Of a stretch of 64,000 nucleotides of DNA, positions 1 through 8,791 are shown one piece after another. How positions within the stretch are numbered: position 1 is the stretch's first letter; the number at the start of each line of letters is the position of its first letter. The notes under the pieces were generated by a model. That model saw only the letters and a program-made list of their open reading frames with translations. It was not told the origin of the DNA and searched no databases. The stretch covers positions 248,001-312,000 of the forward strand of contig CAWIFR010000002.1 of NCBI GenBank assembly GCA_963835465.1, read 5' to 3'. The DNA is from Bog-756 sp963835465. Lineage in GTDB: Bacteria; Actinomycetota; Acidimicrobiia; Acidimicrobiales; RAAP-2. The position numbers were made by a program, and so were the translations under genes.

Positions 1-103
1 CGATCTTGGCGCCCTGGCTGGCGAACTCGATGGCGTGAGCCCGGCCGATGCCGCGTCCCGATCCGGTGATGACGACGACCCGTCCCTCATTGATGCCGGC
101 CAT
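1..103 (-). CDS. Short-chain dehydrogenase/reductase, N-terminal fragment
   Basis: The gene starts at an ATG whose first base is 103 and runs off the left edge, so only the first 34 residues are visible. They carry the classical SDR cofactor-binding glycine motif TGSGRGIGRA at about residues 13-22, after a short beta strand (RVVVITG). This is enough to call an NAD(P)-dependent SDR oxidoreductase but not its substrate. It lies 140 bp downstream of an acyl-CoA dehydrogenase on the same strand, so a role in oxidising acyl or alcohol intermediates is plausible. Family call is firm; specificity is unknown. Confidence 0.85.
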   Translation of the reverse strand, partial: MAGINEGRVVVITGSGRGIGRAHAIEFASQGAKI

Positions 104-243
104 GTCTGTAACTCCTCGCTGGTTGTAAGGGCTGCTTGGTACGACTGCTGGTACTAGCGCTGCCTGCCGCGGTACGACTGTTGGCGGTGTCGCCCGTGGA
201 GGCGTCCTGTTGTAACACGCGCCGTGGGGGGTGGTTGGGCGGA

Positions 244-1603
244 TCAGACGTTCTTGGGCAGCTCCGAGAACGGGGTGGTCCGGTCCTGGTTGGGCTCCTT
301 CGGGAGGCCGAGCACCCGCTCCCCGATGATGTTGCGCTGGATCTGGTCCGTGCCGCCGTAGATGGAGGGAGCCTGGGCCAAGAGGGCCATCTCGGTGATG
401 ATCGGCAGGGTCGGGCTCACCGGTGGCCCCCACGATGACCTCACGTCCCTCGGCGGTGTACGAGTGGAGCATGCCCGACGCCCCGGCGATCCGTAGGCCC
501 AGGTCCCGGGAGAGACGCATGATGTGGCTCATGGACAGCTTGGAGATATTGGGCATTCCGGGGATGTCCCGGCCGGCCTCCTTGGCCGCCTTCATGCGCA
601 GCCCGTTCATTCGCCCGAGCTCACCCCAGGTGTAGAGCTCGACCAGGCCCTGGCGCATGCCGGGATCGGTGGAGGTCCCGTTGCGCTGGGCCATCTCGCG
701 AAGGAGGCGGGGGTCGCTCTGCATGGCCTGGAGCATGGTGGACGACCGGGTCTTCGCTGCCGGCCTTGCCGTTGCCGGCCCGGGCGCCGCCCGACGGGCG
801 AGCCACGAAGTCCCCGACCCGACGGTCGAGGTCGCCGCCTACGGTGCCGGGGACGGCGACGCCGCCGGCACTGTTGCCGCCTCCCGAGCCCAGCCCGGCC
901 CGCTCGTTGGCCAGCGTGGTGTTGGCCGCCGCCCATCCCTGGTTGTCCCCGCCGATCACGGCGTCGTCGGGTACCCGGGCGTCGGTCAGGAACACCTCGT
1001 TGAACAGGGCCCGACCGGTCATCTCCCGGAGGGGTCGGATGTCCACCCCGGGTTGGACCATGGCGAAGGCGAAGTAGGTGATGCCCTGGTGCTTGGGCAC
1101 CTCGGGGTCGGTCCGGGCCAGCAGCATGCCCATGTCGGCCTTCTGGCCGTTCGACGTCCAGACCTTCTGCCCGTTGACGATCCATTCATCCCCGTCCCGG
1201 ACCGCCCGGGTCTGCAGCCCGGCCAGGTCCGAGCCGGCCGACGGTTCCGAGAAGAGCTGGCACCACGACTGCTGCCCGGTGACGATGGCCCGGACGTAGT
1301 GGTCGATCTGGTCCTGGGTCCCGTGGGTGGCGATGGTCGGCGCCGCCAGCATCAGGCCCAGGCCGGCCGGGGCCGCCGAGGGCCCCGAAGGCGGTGATGG
1401 CCTGGGCGACCCGCACCCCGTCGTTGCGGTTGAGGCCCTTGCCGTAGGCGTTGGTGGGGAGGATGGGGGATGACCAGCCGGCCAGACCCAGGCGCTCCCA
1501 CCATTGCCCCACGGTCAGGTCGGGGTCCCACGACCGAGTCCAGCCATTCGTGCAGCTCATCGAGGATCTGATCGGTCGATGGGGTCAGCGCGGTGTCGGT
1601 CAT
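244..1603 (-). CDS. Acyl-CoA dehydrogenase (frameshifted as written)
   Basis: An FAD-dependent acyl-CoA dehydrogenase introducing a double bond alpha,beta to the CoA thioester. It starts at ATG 1603 (MTDTALTPSTDQ). Conserved pieces occur in order but in different frames: the N-terminal helical part, then LFSEPSAGSDLAGL and VNGQKVWTS (flavin/substrate region), then LYTWGELGRMNG, and finally YGGTDQIQRNIIGERVLG near the C-terminus with the stop at 244-246. Frame changes lie near 1520, 1365, 760 and 415. Each is repaired by removing one base, and the 1360-nt span leaves remainder 1, as four insertions would. Because all domains survive, sequencing error is likelier than decay. It is followed by an SDR on the same strand and is divergent from the phosphotriesterase-like gene. 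Confidence 0.8.
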
Positions 1604-1756
1604 CGTCTCCTCCGGGGGCGGCGGCCGTGGTCGGTGGCTGCCCAGGGGACGACGGTAGTGGGGAGAGGGCCTGTTGTGCCATGCTCAGGCGTCCGAGGCG
1701 GGCGGGAGCGGACCGGGGTGCACTGGACAGGGACCGGCCGACCGGGGGAGGGTGTC

Positions 1757-2771
1757 ATGAAGACGGTCGAGACGGTGCGGGGCCCGGTGCCGACGTCGAC
1801 CGACTTGGGCACCACGCTCATGCACGAGCACGTCTTCGTCCTGACTCCGGACATGCTGGCCAACTACCCGGCCGGATGGGACGAGGAGTCGAAGGTGGAG
1901 GAGGCCATCGACCGGCTGGCCCGGCTCAAGGCCCTCGGTGTGGACACCATCGTGGACCCCACCGTGGTGGGGCTGGGCCGCTACATCCCCCGGATCGAGC
2001 GGATCAACGCCTCGGTGGACATCAATATCGTGGCCGCCACCGGCCTGTACACCTACACCGACCTCCCCTTCGCTCTCCGGTTCGCCGGTCCGGGCACGCC
2101 GATGGACGGGGAAGAGCCCATGGTCGACCTCTTCGTCCGCGACATCACCGAGGGGATCGCCGGCTCCTCGGTCAAGGCGGCCTTCCTCAAGTGCGCCATC
2201 GACGAGCCGGGACTGACCCCCGGCGTGGAACGGGTGATGCGGGCGGTGGCCCAGGCCCACGTGGCGACGGGTGCCCCCATCACGGTGCACACCAGCGTCC
2301 ACAACCAGGGCGGCACCACCACCCAACGGGTGCTGGCCGAAGAGGGCGTCGACCTGACCCGCGTGGTCATCGGGCACTGTGGGGACTCCGCCGACATCGG
2401 CTATCTGACCGGGCTGGCCGACCGGGGCTCGTTGCTCGGGCATGGACCGGTTCGGGCTCGACGCCATCCTGCCGTTCGAGCAGCGGGTGGACACGGTCGC
2501 CCACCTGTGCCGGCTCGGGTACGCCGAGCGCATGGTCCTCTCGCAGGATGCCTCGTGCTACATCGACTGGTTCCCCGCCGGCCTGATGGAGCAGGTACGC
2601 CCCCAACTGGCACTACGAGCACGTCGCTCCGGGACGTGCGTGCCGGCTCTGGCCGAGCGGGGGGTCAGCCCCGAGCAGATCAGCGCCATGCTGGTGGACA
2701 ACCCCCGCAGGTACTTCGAGCGGCACACCGGGCGGCGACGACTGAGTCCGAGTCGAGGGCCGGTACGGTAG
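1757..2771 (+). CDS. Phosphotriesterase-family metal-dependent hydrolase (frameshifted as written)
   Basis: Amidohydrolase-superfamily protein of the phosphotriesterase/lactonase family. It starts at ATG 1757 behind a purine-rich stretch (GGGGGAGGG). Visible metal ligands follow family order: HEH near residues 23-25, a Lys in the KAAFLKCAIDEPG segment that is the usual carboxylated lysine, VHTSVH, IGHCGDSAD and a late LSQDAS aspartate. Frame is lost near 2440 (an extra base after GGG) and twice more near 2600-2640. The C-terminal AMLVDNPRRYF is typical of the family. Members act as lactonases or esterases; a lactone substrate is my guess. Divergent from the acyl-CoA dehydrogenase and 28 bp upstream of the aldehyde dehydrogenase. 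Confidence 0.78.
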
Positions 2772-2799
2772 CGGGGAGCGAGAGAAGGGCGAGGACGCC

Positions 2800-4245
2800 A
2801 TGGCCACCACGGACACCTCCGAGCACGGGTCGAAGGGCGCCCAGGCGCCACCCCGGCGCCCGATCCGGGGCCGGGACCGACGTGGCCGCCACGTTCGAGC
2901 GGCTGACGGCGGCCTTCCGTTCAGGTCGCACGCGGCCACCGGCCTGGCGCACCGCGCAGCTCCAGGGAATCGAGCGGATGGTCACCGACCACGAGTCCGA
3001 ACTGCTCCAGGCCATGGCCGACGACTTCGGCAAGCCCCGATTCGAGGGCTGGATGTCCGACCTGATGCCGGTGGTGGCCGAAGCCGCCCACGCCCGGAAG
3101 CACCTGGCCCGCTGGATGCGGCCCAAAATGCACTGGCCCGGGAGGGCCAATCTTCCCGGGCGGTCGTGGACCGTGGCCGAGCCCAAGGGGACGGTGCTGG
3201 TCATCGCCCCCTGGAACTACCCCGTTCAGCTGGCCCTGGCCCCCCTGGTGGCCGCGGTGGCCGCTGGGAACACCGTCGTAGTGAAGCCCTCCGAGCTGGC
3301 CCCGGCCACCTCGGCGGCGCTGGCCCGGCTCGTCCCCCGGTATCGTCGATCCCGAGGGGGTGGCCGTGGTCGAGGGGGCGGTCGACGTGTCCACCGCCCT
3401 CCTCGATCTGCCCTTCGACCACCTGTTCTTCACCGGGAGCACGCACCGTGGGCAGGGTGGTCATGGCCGCGGCCGCCCGTCACCTGTCGTCGGTCACTCT
3501 GGAGCTGGGCGGGAAGAGCCCGGTGGTGGTGACCCGGGACGCCGACATCGATGTGGCCGCCCGTCGGATCGCCTGGGGCAAGCTCCTCAACGCCGGCCAG
3601 ACCTGCATCGCACCGGACTACGTGCTGGTCGAGCGACCGGTGGCCCAGCAGCTGGTCGACGGCCTGGTCCGGTCGATGGGGGCCATGGAGGGCTCCGACC
3701 CCCGCCTCACCCGAACCCGCATCGTCAACACCCGCCATCTCGCCCGCCTGGAGGGCCTCTTGGCCGGCGCCGGTGGCCAGGTCGCCACAGGTGGATCGGT
3801 AGATCGGGACGAGCGCTGGGTCGAGCCCACCGTGGTGGTGGACCCCGATCCCGGGTCCGCGCTCATGGAGGAGGAGATCTTCGGGCCAATCCTCCCGGTC
3901 ATCACTGTCGACTCGGTCGTCGAGGCCACCGAGTTCATCAATCGCCGGGACAAGCCGCTGGCGCTCTATCTGTTCACCGGTTCACGGACGACGGAGCGGA
4001 CCGTCATCGACTCGACCACCTCGGGCGGGGTGTGCGTCAACCACACGGTGATGCACTTTCTGGTGCCCGAACTGCCCTTCGGGGGGGTCGGGGCCAGCGG
4101 CACCGGGGCATACCACGGCCGCTCCGGCTTCGAAGAGCTGAGCCATCGCAAGCCGGTGCTCCGACGGGGGGTGCGTCCTGATCTCCCGCTCACCTACCCG
4201 CCCTTCACCGAGGCCAAGGAGCGGCTCCTCCGCCGGATTCTCTGA
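2800..4245 (+). CDS. NAD(P)-dependent aldehyde dehydrogenase, class 3-like (frameshifted as written)
   Basis: Aldehyde dehydrogenase oxidising an aldehyde to the acid. Conserved elements in order: IAPWNYPVQLAL (catalytic Asn), the cofactor segment GNTVVVKPSELAP, LELGGKSPVVV (general-base Glu), GQTCIAPDYVLV (nucleophilic Cys) and EEIFGPILPV. The C-terminal FGGVGASGTGAYHGRSGF resembles class 3, coniferyl- or benzaldehyde-type enzymes. Start ATG 2800 has the RBS-like GAGAGAAGGGCGAGG upstream. Three frame changes, near 2870, 3345 and 3450, each look like one extra base; the span is divisible by three, as three insertions predict. A strong hairpin begins at its stop codon, so it probably ends a transcript. 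Confidence 0.85.
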   Translation: MATTDTSEHGSKGAQAPPRRPIRGRDRRGRHVRAADGGLPFRSHAATGLAHRAAPGNRADGHRPRVRTAPGHGRRLRQAPIRGLDVRPDAGGGRSRPRPEAPGPLDAAQNALAREGQSSRAVVDRGRAQGDGAGHRPLELPRSAGPGPPGGRGGRWEHRRSEALRAGPGHLGGAGPARPPVSSIPRGWPWSRGRSTCPPPSSICPSTTCSSPGARTVGRVVMAAAARHLSSVTLELGGKSPVVVTRDADIDVAARRIAWGKLLNAGQTCIAPDYVLVERPVAQQLVDGLVRSMGAMEGSDPRLTRTRIVNTRHLARLEGLLAGAGGQVATGGSVDRDERWVEPTVVVDPDPGSALMEEEIFGPILPVITVDSVVEATEFINRRDKPLALYLFTGSRTTERTVIDSTTSGGVCVNHTVMHFLVPELPFGGVGASGTGAYHGRSGFEELSHRKPVLRRGVRPDLPLTYPPFTEAKERLLRRIL

Positions 4246-4304
4246 GGGGCGGATCCACAGGCCGGGGCAGGACTCGACCGGCCTGCGGCTCCCGATCGCC
4301 CCTC
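4244..4304 (+). terminator. Nested hairpin at the end of the aldehyde dehydrogenase gene
   Basis: An outer stem pairs GAGGGGC at 4244-4250 with GCCCCTC at 4298-4304. An inner perfect 8-bp stem pairs CAGGCCGG at 4258-4265 with CCGGCCTG at 4278-4285. The structure overlaps the stop codon of the upstream gene and ends 33 bp before the next start. No run of T follows, so if it is a terminator it is of the GC-hairpin type common in actinobacteria. Confidence 0.55.
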
Positions 4305-4337
4305 CGACCTGACGGTGGGGGGCGGCCGTCTGCTTGA

Positions 4338-5354
4338 ATGCCTGGGGTGACCGACACCTACCGACGCATGCTGCTTGCCTCTCGCCCCCACGGCCTCGTC
4401 GACGAGGCCAACCTCCGTCTCGACGAATCGGCTCCGGTGCCCGAGCCGGCCGAGGGTCAGGCCCTGGTCCGGGTCCGCTACTGCTCCATCGATCCCACCA
4501 TCCGGACCTGGATGGATGACGCGCCCGGCTACCTGCCACCGATCGCCATCGGTGACGTCGTGCGCAGCGGTGGGGTGGGCGAGGTGGTGGCCAGTCGCAG
4601 CGATCGCTACCAGACGGGCCAGTTGGTCTTCGGCATGCTCGGCTGGCAGGAGTACGCCCTGGCTGACGAGGCCGAGTCCGCCTTGACCGTGCTGCCCCCG
4701 GGCCTGGACCCCACCGTGGCCATCGGTGTGCTCGGAGTCACCGGCATGACGGCCTACTTCGGGCTGTTCGATGTCGGCCAGCCCAGGCCGGGCGACACCG
4801 TGGTGGTCTCAGGGGCGGCCGGCGCCACCGGTTCGGTGGTCGGACAGCTGGCTCGGATCGAAGGTGCCGGCACCGTGGTAGGCATCGCCGGATCGGCCGA
4901 GAAGTGCGCCTGGCTGACCGACGAGCTGGGCTTCGACCACGCCATCAACTACCGGGACGAGGACGTGGGCAGGCGTCTCCGGGCCACCTGCCCCGGAGGC
5001 ATCGACGTCTATTTCGACAACGTGGGTGGGGAGATCCTCGATGATTGCCTGGCCCAACTGTCCATGAAGGCCCGGGTGGTGCTGTGCGGTGCCATCTCCC
5101 AGTACAACGAGGACCGTCCCCAGGGTCCTCGCAACTACCTCAACCTGATCATCAAGCGGGCTCGCATGGAGGGGTTCTTGATCCTGGACTACCTGGACCA
5201 GTTCGCCGAGGCCCAGGTGCGGATGGCCGGCTGGGTCATGGAGGGCAGGATCCACCACCGGGAGCACGTCGTCGAGGGTCTCGAGCACGCCGGAGACGCC
5301 CTCAACCTCCTGTTCAGCGGGGGCAACACCGGAAAGGTGATCGTCCGGCTCTGA
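4338..5354 (+). CDS. Zinc-free medium-chain NADP-dependent oxidoreductase (CurA/leukotriene B4 dehydrogenase-like)
   Basis: A 338-residue medium-chain dehydrogenase/reductase of the 2-alkenal/15-oxoprostaglandin reductase type, which reduces alpha,beta-unsaturated ketones or aldehydes with NADPH. The N-terminal part has the family segment RYCSIDPTIRTWM and no zinc ligands. The Rossmann domain starts near residue 154 (VVVSGAAGATGSVVGQLA), and DVYFDNVGGEILD and LCGAISQYN follow as usual. Length is normal and the frame intact. ATG 4338 is used; GTG 4347 is an alternative. It stands alone after the hairpin, 51 bp before the AhpD-like gene, and may clear reactive enals made by the neighbouring oxidations. 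Confidence 0.88.
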   Translation: MPGVTDTYRRMLLASRPHGLVDEANLRLDESAPVPEPAEGQALVRVRYCSIDPTIRTWMDDAPGYLPPIAIGDVVRSGGVGEVVASRSDRYQTGQLVFGMLGWQEYALADEAESALTVLPPGLDPTVAIGVLGVTGMTAYFGLFDVGQPRPGDTVVVSGAAGATGSVVGQLARIEGAGTVVGIAGSAEKCAWLTDELGFDHAINYRDEDVGRRLRATCPGGIDVYFDNVGGEILDDCLAQLSMKARVVLCGAISQYNEDRPQGPRNYLNLIIKRARMEGFLILDYLDQFAEAQVRMAGWVMEGRIHHREHVVEGLEHAGDALNLLFSGGNTGKVIVRL

Positions 5355-5405
5355 TCCGGCGTGGAGCATTGACCGCACCGCCCCGCCCCGGTTACGGTCA
5401 CCGCG

Positions 5406-6389
5406 GTGGACCACGAGCCGGCCGTGCCGCCCGCCGGTTCCAGCGGGGATGTCCTGTCCCGTCTGGCGCCCGACGTCAGTCTGGCCCTCAACCGCCTGTG
5501 GTCCCAGCTTTGGGAGGGGTCCGCTGCCAGCCTGCTGGCCTTGGTCGACCTGCGGGTGGCCGAACTGCTGGACGACCAGGCTGGGGCGGTCGCCGGCCCC
5601 CACGTTCCTCCGGTCGCCCCGACCAAGCGGCACGAGCTGTCCCGGTGGCCAACTGATCCGCAGTTCACCACCGAAGAGCGGGCCGCCCTCGGATTCGCCG
5701 AGCAGTTCGTGATCGACGTATCAGGAGTCGACGACCGGCTGCGAGCCGAGCTGGGCTCCGCCCTCGGGGCACCGGCTGAGCTGGGCTTCGTAATGGGGCT
5801 CTTCGTCCTCGACTACGGCCGACGGGTGAAGTTGGCACTGCTCCGGCTGTTCCCCGACGAGCCACCCCGCAGGACCGGTGCCGCCGGGGGCCGGCACCGG
5901 TCAGACGAGCCGGGCGGTCCCGGAGGGTCGGACCTGTTCGGCGCGTTCGACGATCTGTCCAAGCGAATCGCCTTGCTCGATGCCCTCGATCCGGTGACGA
6001 CCGAGCTAGTGCGACTCCGAGGTGCACGACAGCACAACTGCCGACTCTGCCAGTCGACCCGGTCGGTCCGCGCCCTCGAGGCGGGCGCCGATGAGGCGCT
6101 TTTCGATGCCACTGAGCGGTATGAGTCCAGTGCCCTACCCCCGCATCAGAAACTGGCCCTACGGCTCACTGACGCCATCATCACCCAGCCCGGTTCGATC
6201 GGACCGGACCTGGTTGCCCAGGCGCACCAGGTCTTCACGTCGGCCCAGCTGGTCGAGCTGGTCATGGACGTGATGCGCAACAGTGGCCAGAAGGTCGCGG
6301 TGGCCATGGCCGCAGATGAGCCCCATGTGGTCTCCGGGGTGGAACGGTTCGAGATCACCGCCACCGGAGCGGTGGTCTATCTGGGCTGA
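5406..6389 (+). CDS. Double AhpD/carboxymuconolactone decarboxylase-like protein
   Basis: A 327-residue protein made of two alpha-helical AhpD-like halves, starting at GTG 5406. The second half holds the CxxC redox motif of AhpD in NCRLCQS (Cys212 and Cys215), followed by the expected helix SVRALEAGADEALF. The first half has the same fold signature (LTTEERAALGFAEQFVID-like helices) but no CxxC, so it is probably structural or for dimerisation. AhpD-type proteins reduce peroxides or peroxiredoxin partners. A glycine-rich linker near residues 160-180 separates the halves. Peroxidase-related function is likely; the physiological partner is unknown. Confidence 0.75.
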   Translation: MDHEPAVPPAGSSGDVLSRLAPDVSLALNRLWSQLWEGSAASLLALVDLRVAELLDDQAGAVAGPHVPPVAPTKRHELSRWPTDPQFTTEERAALGFAEQFVIDVSGVDDRLRAELGSALGAPAELGFVMGLFVLDYGRRVKLALLRLFPDEPPRRTGAAGGRHRSDEPGGPGGSDLFGAFDDLSKRIALLDALDPVTTELVRLRGARQHNCRLCQSTRSVRALEAGADEALFDATERYESSALPPHQKLALRLTDAIITQPGSIGPDLVAQAHQVFTSAQLVELVMDVMRNSGQKVAVAMAADEPHVVSGVERFEITATGAVVYLG

Positions 6390-6417
6390 GAGGAGGTGCC
6401 GGTCGTCGCGGGCCTTG

Positions 6418-6919
6418 TCAGGCCATTCCGAACGAGTCGGCGAGCAGCTCCCTATCGGCCAGGGCCTGAGCGGCTTGGACGTCGTCGGGTGAGAGGTCGG
6501 CCCACCCCACCCCGAAGAGGTTGAGGGCGCCGATGACCGACCCGCGTAGCCTCATGGGCAGGACGTAGACCGAGGCGAAACCCGCTTCGAGGGCCACGGG
6601 GGTGAATCGGGGCCAACGGGACCGGGTGGCGACCAGCCTGGGCACGAGTACCTGCCCACCGGAGTGGCAGCAGTCCGGGCCCGGCCCTTCACCGGACTGG
6701 AGCTCGAACAGCTCGACCAAGCGCATGGCCTCGCTGGACAAGGCCACGACCTGGAGGCCCCCTCCCGCCACGCCAGCATGATCCCGGCCGCGGACACCCC
6801 GAGCGTCTCGACGCGTCGTGCCGCCAGCAACGTGAGGATGTCTACGACGTCGAACTCCTCGACCAGGCTGTCGGTCAGCTCGACGAGCTTCCGGATAAGT
6901 GTGTCTGGTTACTGGTCAT
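6418..6919 (-). pseudogene. Truncated GAF-domain regulator lacking its ANTAR domain
   Basis: The sequence resembles the GAF half of actinobacterial GAF-ANTAR antiterminator proteins. Reading from ATG 6919, the pieces KLVELTDSLVEEFDVVDIL, RRVETLGVSAAGIML and then LQVVALSSEAMRLVELFELQ to MRLRGSVIGALNLF match the family, but frame changes occur near 6895 (within an ACACAC repeat) and near 6770. The protein stops right after QALADRELLADSFGMA, where full-length members continue into an RNA-binding ANTAR domain, and only 28 bp remain before the AhpD-like gene. It looks like a remnant of a tandem duplicate of the intact neighbour. Confidence 0.6.
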
Positions 6920-6944
6920 GGGTGCTCCTGTGACGACCCTCCGG

Positions 6945-7703
6945 CTACCGGCCGGGCCACGCCGGTCGTCGTGGGAACGATGATCCCAAGGGGTCCTCGT
7001 CGAACCGCAATTGGCGGTCGACCACCTGAGCCGCGACCTCGTCGATGGGCAGGTCACGACTCGCGGCGTAGCACAGCCGGACCAGGGCATCGGCCACACA
7101 GATCCCCAGCTGCACCGAGGTCATGCCCGAGGGCTGATGGACGATGAGGCGGAGATTGGATCCGGCTCCGATGTGGGGTGAGAGCACCCCGACCGGGGCG
7201 TCGGCCTGCATGGTCAGCAGGGTTCGGGCGGCCACCCCGCTCACCACCAGCGAGTCGGCGTGCTGCTCGTCGGTCAGGCTCCCGGGGAGGCGGCGGTAGA
7301 GGTTGAGCGCGCCCAGATGGACACCGCCCACGACCAGGGGGAAGGCGAAGATGGCCTGGACGCCGAGGCCGACGGCCGCCGGGGTGAAGGCGATCCAGCG
7401 CGGCCTCGCTGGTGCCAGCAGGTCCGGCTCGACCACCGGCACATGCTGATGGTGGGCGTCCAGGCCGGGTCCCTCGCCCAGGGTGAACTGCAGCACTTCG
7501 ATCCGGGCACTGACCTCGTCGCTGGCGCAGAGTAGTCCCCGGGGCGCATCCGCGGTCATCAGCATCAGGGCCGCCCCGACGGTGCCCGACAGCTCGGTGG
7601 CCACCCGGCACAGGCTGGTGAAGGAAGGGAAGCGCCGTCGGTCTGGCCGAGTCGGGCCAGGATCCGCAGGAGTCGATCGGCTGCACGGCTCAGACACGCC
7701 CAT
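6945..7703 (-). CDS. GAF-ANTAR transcription antitermination regulator
   Basis: About 250 residues with an N-terminal GAF domain (SLCRVATELSGTVGAALMLM, FPLVVGGVHLGALNLYRRLPG) and a C-terminal ANTAR-type three-helix segment (GMTSVQLGICVADALVRL, DLPIDEVAAQVVDRQLRF). GAF domains sense a small ligand or redox state, and ANTAR domains bind paired RNA hairpins to prevent termination. ATG 7703 is the likeliest start. The first 30 residues look out of frame: an alternative frame there reads ADRLLRILARLGQTDG, which fits the family better, so one or two indels near 7690 and 7630 are probable. It lies 25 bp upstream of the truncated paralogue. Confidence 0.72.
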   Translation of the reverse strand: MGVSEPCSRSTPADPGPTRPDRRRFPSFTSLCRVATELSGTVGAALMLMTADAPRGLLCASDEVSARIEVLQFTLGEGPGLDAHHQHVPVVEPDLLAPARPRWIAFTPAAVGLGVQAIFAFPLVVGGVHLGALNLYRRLPGSLTDEQHADSLVVSGVAARTLLTMQADAPVGVLSPHIGAGSNLRLIVHQPSGMTSVQLGICVADALVRLCYAASRDLPIDEVAAQVVDRQLRFDEDPLGSSFPRRPAWPGR

Positions 7704-7988
7704 GGCCAGTCTGGGAAACGTGGTCGCACCATGAGTGGCCGCCCGGTGGGGTGACTCTTGGCATCGTTCCACTCCCACCTTCGGCACAGCCGTTGACGGC
7801 CAGCGCAGCCGCGCCTACGTGCGGCGTTGAGCGGAGCCCCGCCATGGTGACTACCAGGGTGAATGCTCTGGCGGCCACCGTAGTCCTCCTCTGGCGCCAG
7901 AGGGCGTGCCCGCCGGCGCCAGCCGACCGGGAGCCTCCCTAGGCGTGGCCGGTCGGGTCACGTCGCGAAATTCGGGGAGACTGCGGGC

Positions 7989-8324
7989 ATGGCGTTCGGT
8001 CAGCAGTCAGGCCCGCCGGCGACGGCCCGACAGGTGCAGGAGCTGGTTCGGCTTCTGCATGAGGCGGGCCACGTCGATTTTCGTGATGCTCGTGGCCCTC
8101 TTGGCTTCACCCAGCGCCAGGCCGGGGGCAAGTTCACCCGCGACGAAGCCGAGGCCTTCATCAGCCGGTTGCAGAATGACGGACCGGTACCCAACGACCC
8201 CCCGCCCCCCCGACCGGGTCCGTCCACGTCGGCAGCTCGGTACTCACCGTCGTTGCTGCGGGTGCCCACTGACCTGTTGGCCGCTGAACTCCGACGACGG
8301 GGCTGGACGGTCACCGAGCCGTAG
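7989..8324 (+). CDS. Conserved actinobacterial hypothetical protein
   Basis: A 111-residue protein I recognise as a conserved actinobacterial family of unknown function, typified by ARQVQELVRLLHEAGHVDFRDARGPLGFTQRQAGGKFTRDEA. The N-terminal 70 residues are the conserved helical part. A proline-rich linker (NDPPPPRPGP) leads to a short C-terminal helix (LLRVPTDLLAAELRRRGWTV) that looks like a small interaction module. There is no signal peptide or membrane segment. It is flanked by a divergent region on the left and a convergent gene 16 bp to the right. Confidence 0.7.
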   Translation: MAFGQQSGPPATARQVQELVRLLHEAGHVDFRDARGPLGFTQRQAGGKFTRDEAEAFISRLQNDGPVPNDPPPPRPGPSTSAARYSPSLLRVPTDLLAAELRRRGWTVTEP

Positions 8325-8340
8325 CCGGTGGCCGAGTCAG

Positions 8341-8691
8341 CTAATTCTGTTCTCGGACCTCTTTGGCGAAGCGAGCCGCGAGCTGACGGGACACCCCGAA
8401 CGCCCGGCCGATCTCACCGATGCTCATGCCCTCCTCCAGGCCGGCAGCCGTGATGGAGACGCGCAACCGGTGCCGACACTCATCGAACTCGTTGAGCAGT
8501 TCGGTCATCCGCAGACGGCGCTCAGCGGTGTTCAGCTCGGTCAGGGCCTGGCGCAGGGGCATGCCGCCCTCGAGCAGCTTGAGCCCCTTGGTGAAGCCCT
8601 TGCGGCTGTCGAGGATGGCGCTCCGAAGCTCCTGTCCCGAATCCATCAGACGCTGCACGTCACTGACCACGGCATCGCGAGCTTCGGTCAT
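8341..8691 (-). CDS. Small helical protein with a C-terminal helix-turn-helix
   Basis: A 116-residue, almost wholly helical protein. Residues 1-80 look like a charged helical bundle (SAILDSRKGFTKGLKLLEGG). Residues about 88-112 form a clear helix-turn-helix (SIGEIGRAFGVSRQLAARF), suggesting DNA binding. I do not recognise the family by name. It could be a small transcription factor using its N-terminus for dimerisation. It converges with the gene on the left; the metallo-beta-lactamase gene on the same strand starts at 9613 and ends 100 bp upstream. Confidence 0.62.
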   Translation of the reverse strand: MTEARDAVVSDVQRLMDSGQELRSAILDSRKGFTKGLKLLEGGMPLRQALTELNTAERRLRMTELLNEFDECRHRLRVSITAAGLEEGMSIGEIGRAFGVSRQLAARFAKEVREQN

Positions 8692-8791
8692 ACTCCGATT
8701 CTACCCGGGCACAGGGTTCCCGGCCCCGGACTTCGACCCTGTCCTTCTGGGCCCGGGGGCTCCACGGCCGCCGATCGGGACCCAGGGGGCC

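Noticed and set aside
1451..3532. Plus-strand frame of 693 codons spanning two genes
   Set aside because: It joins part of the phosphotriesterase-like gene with part of the aldehyde dehydrogenase through non-coding translation; the join arises from frameshifts, not from a real fusion protein.
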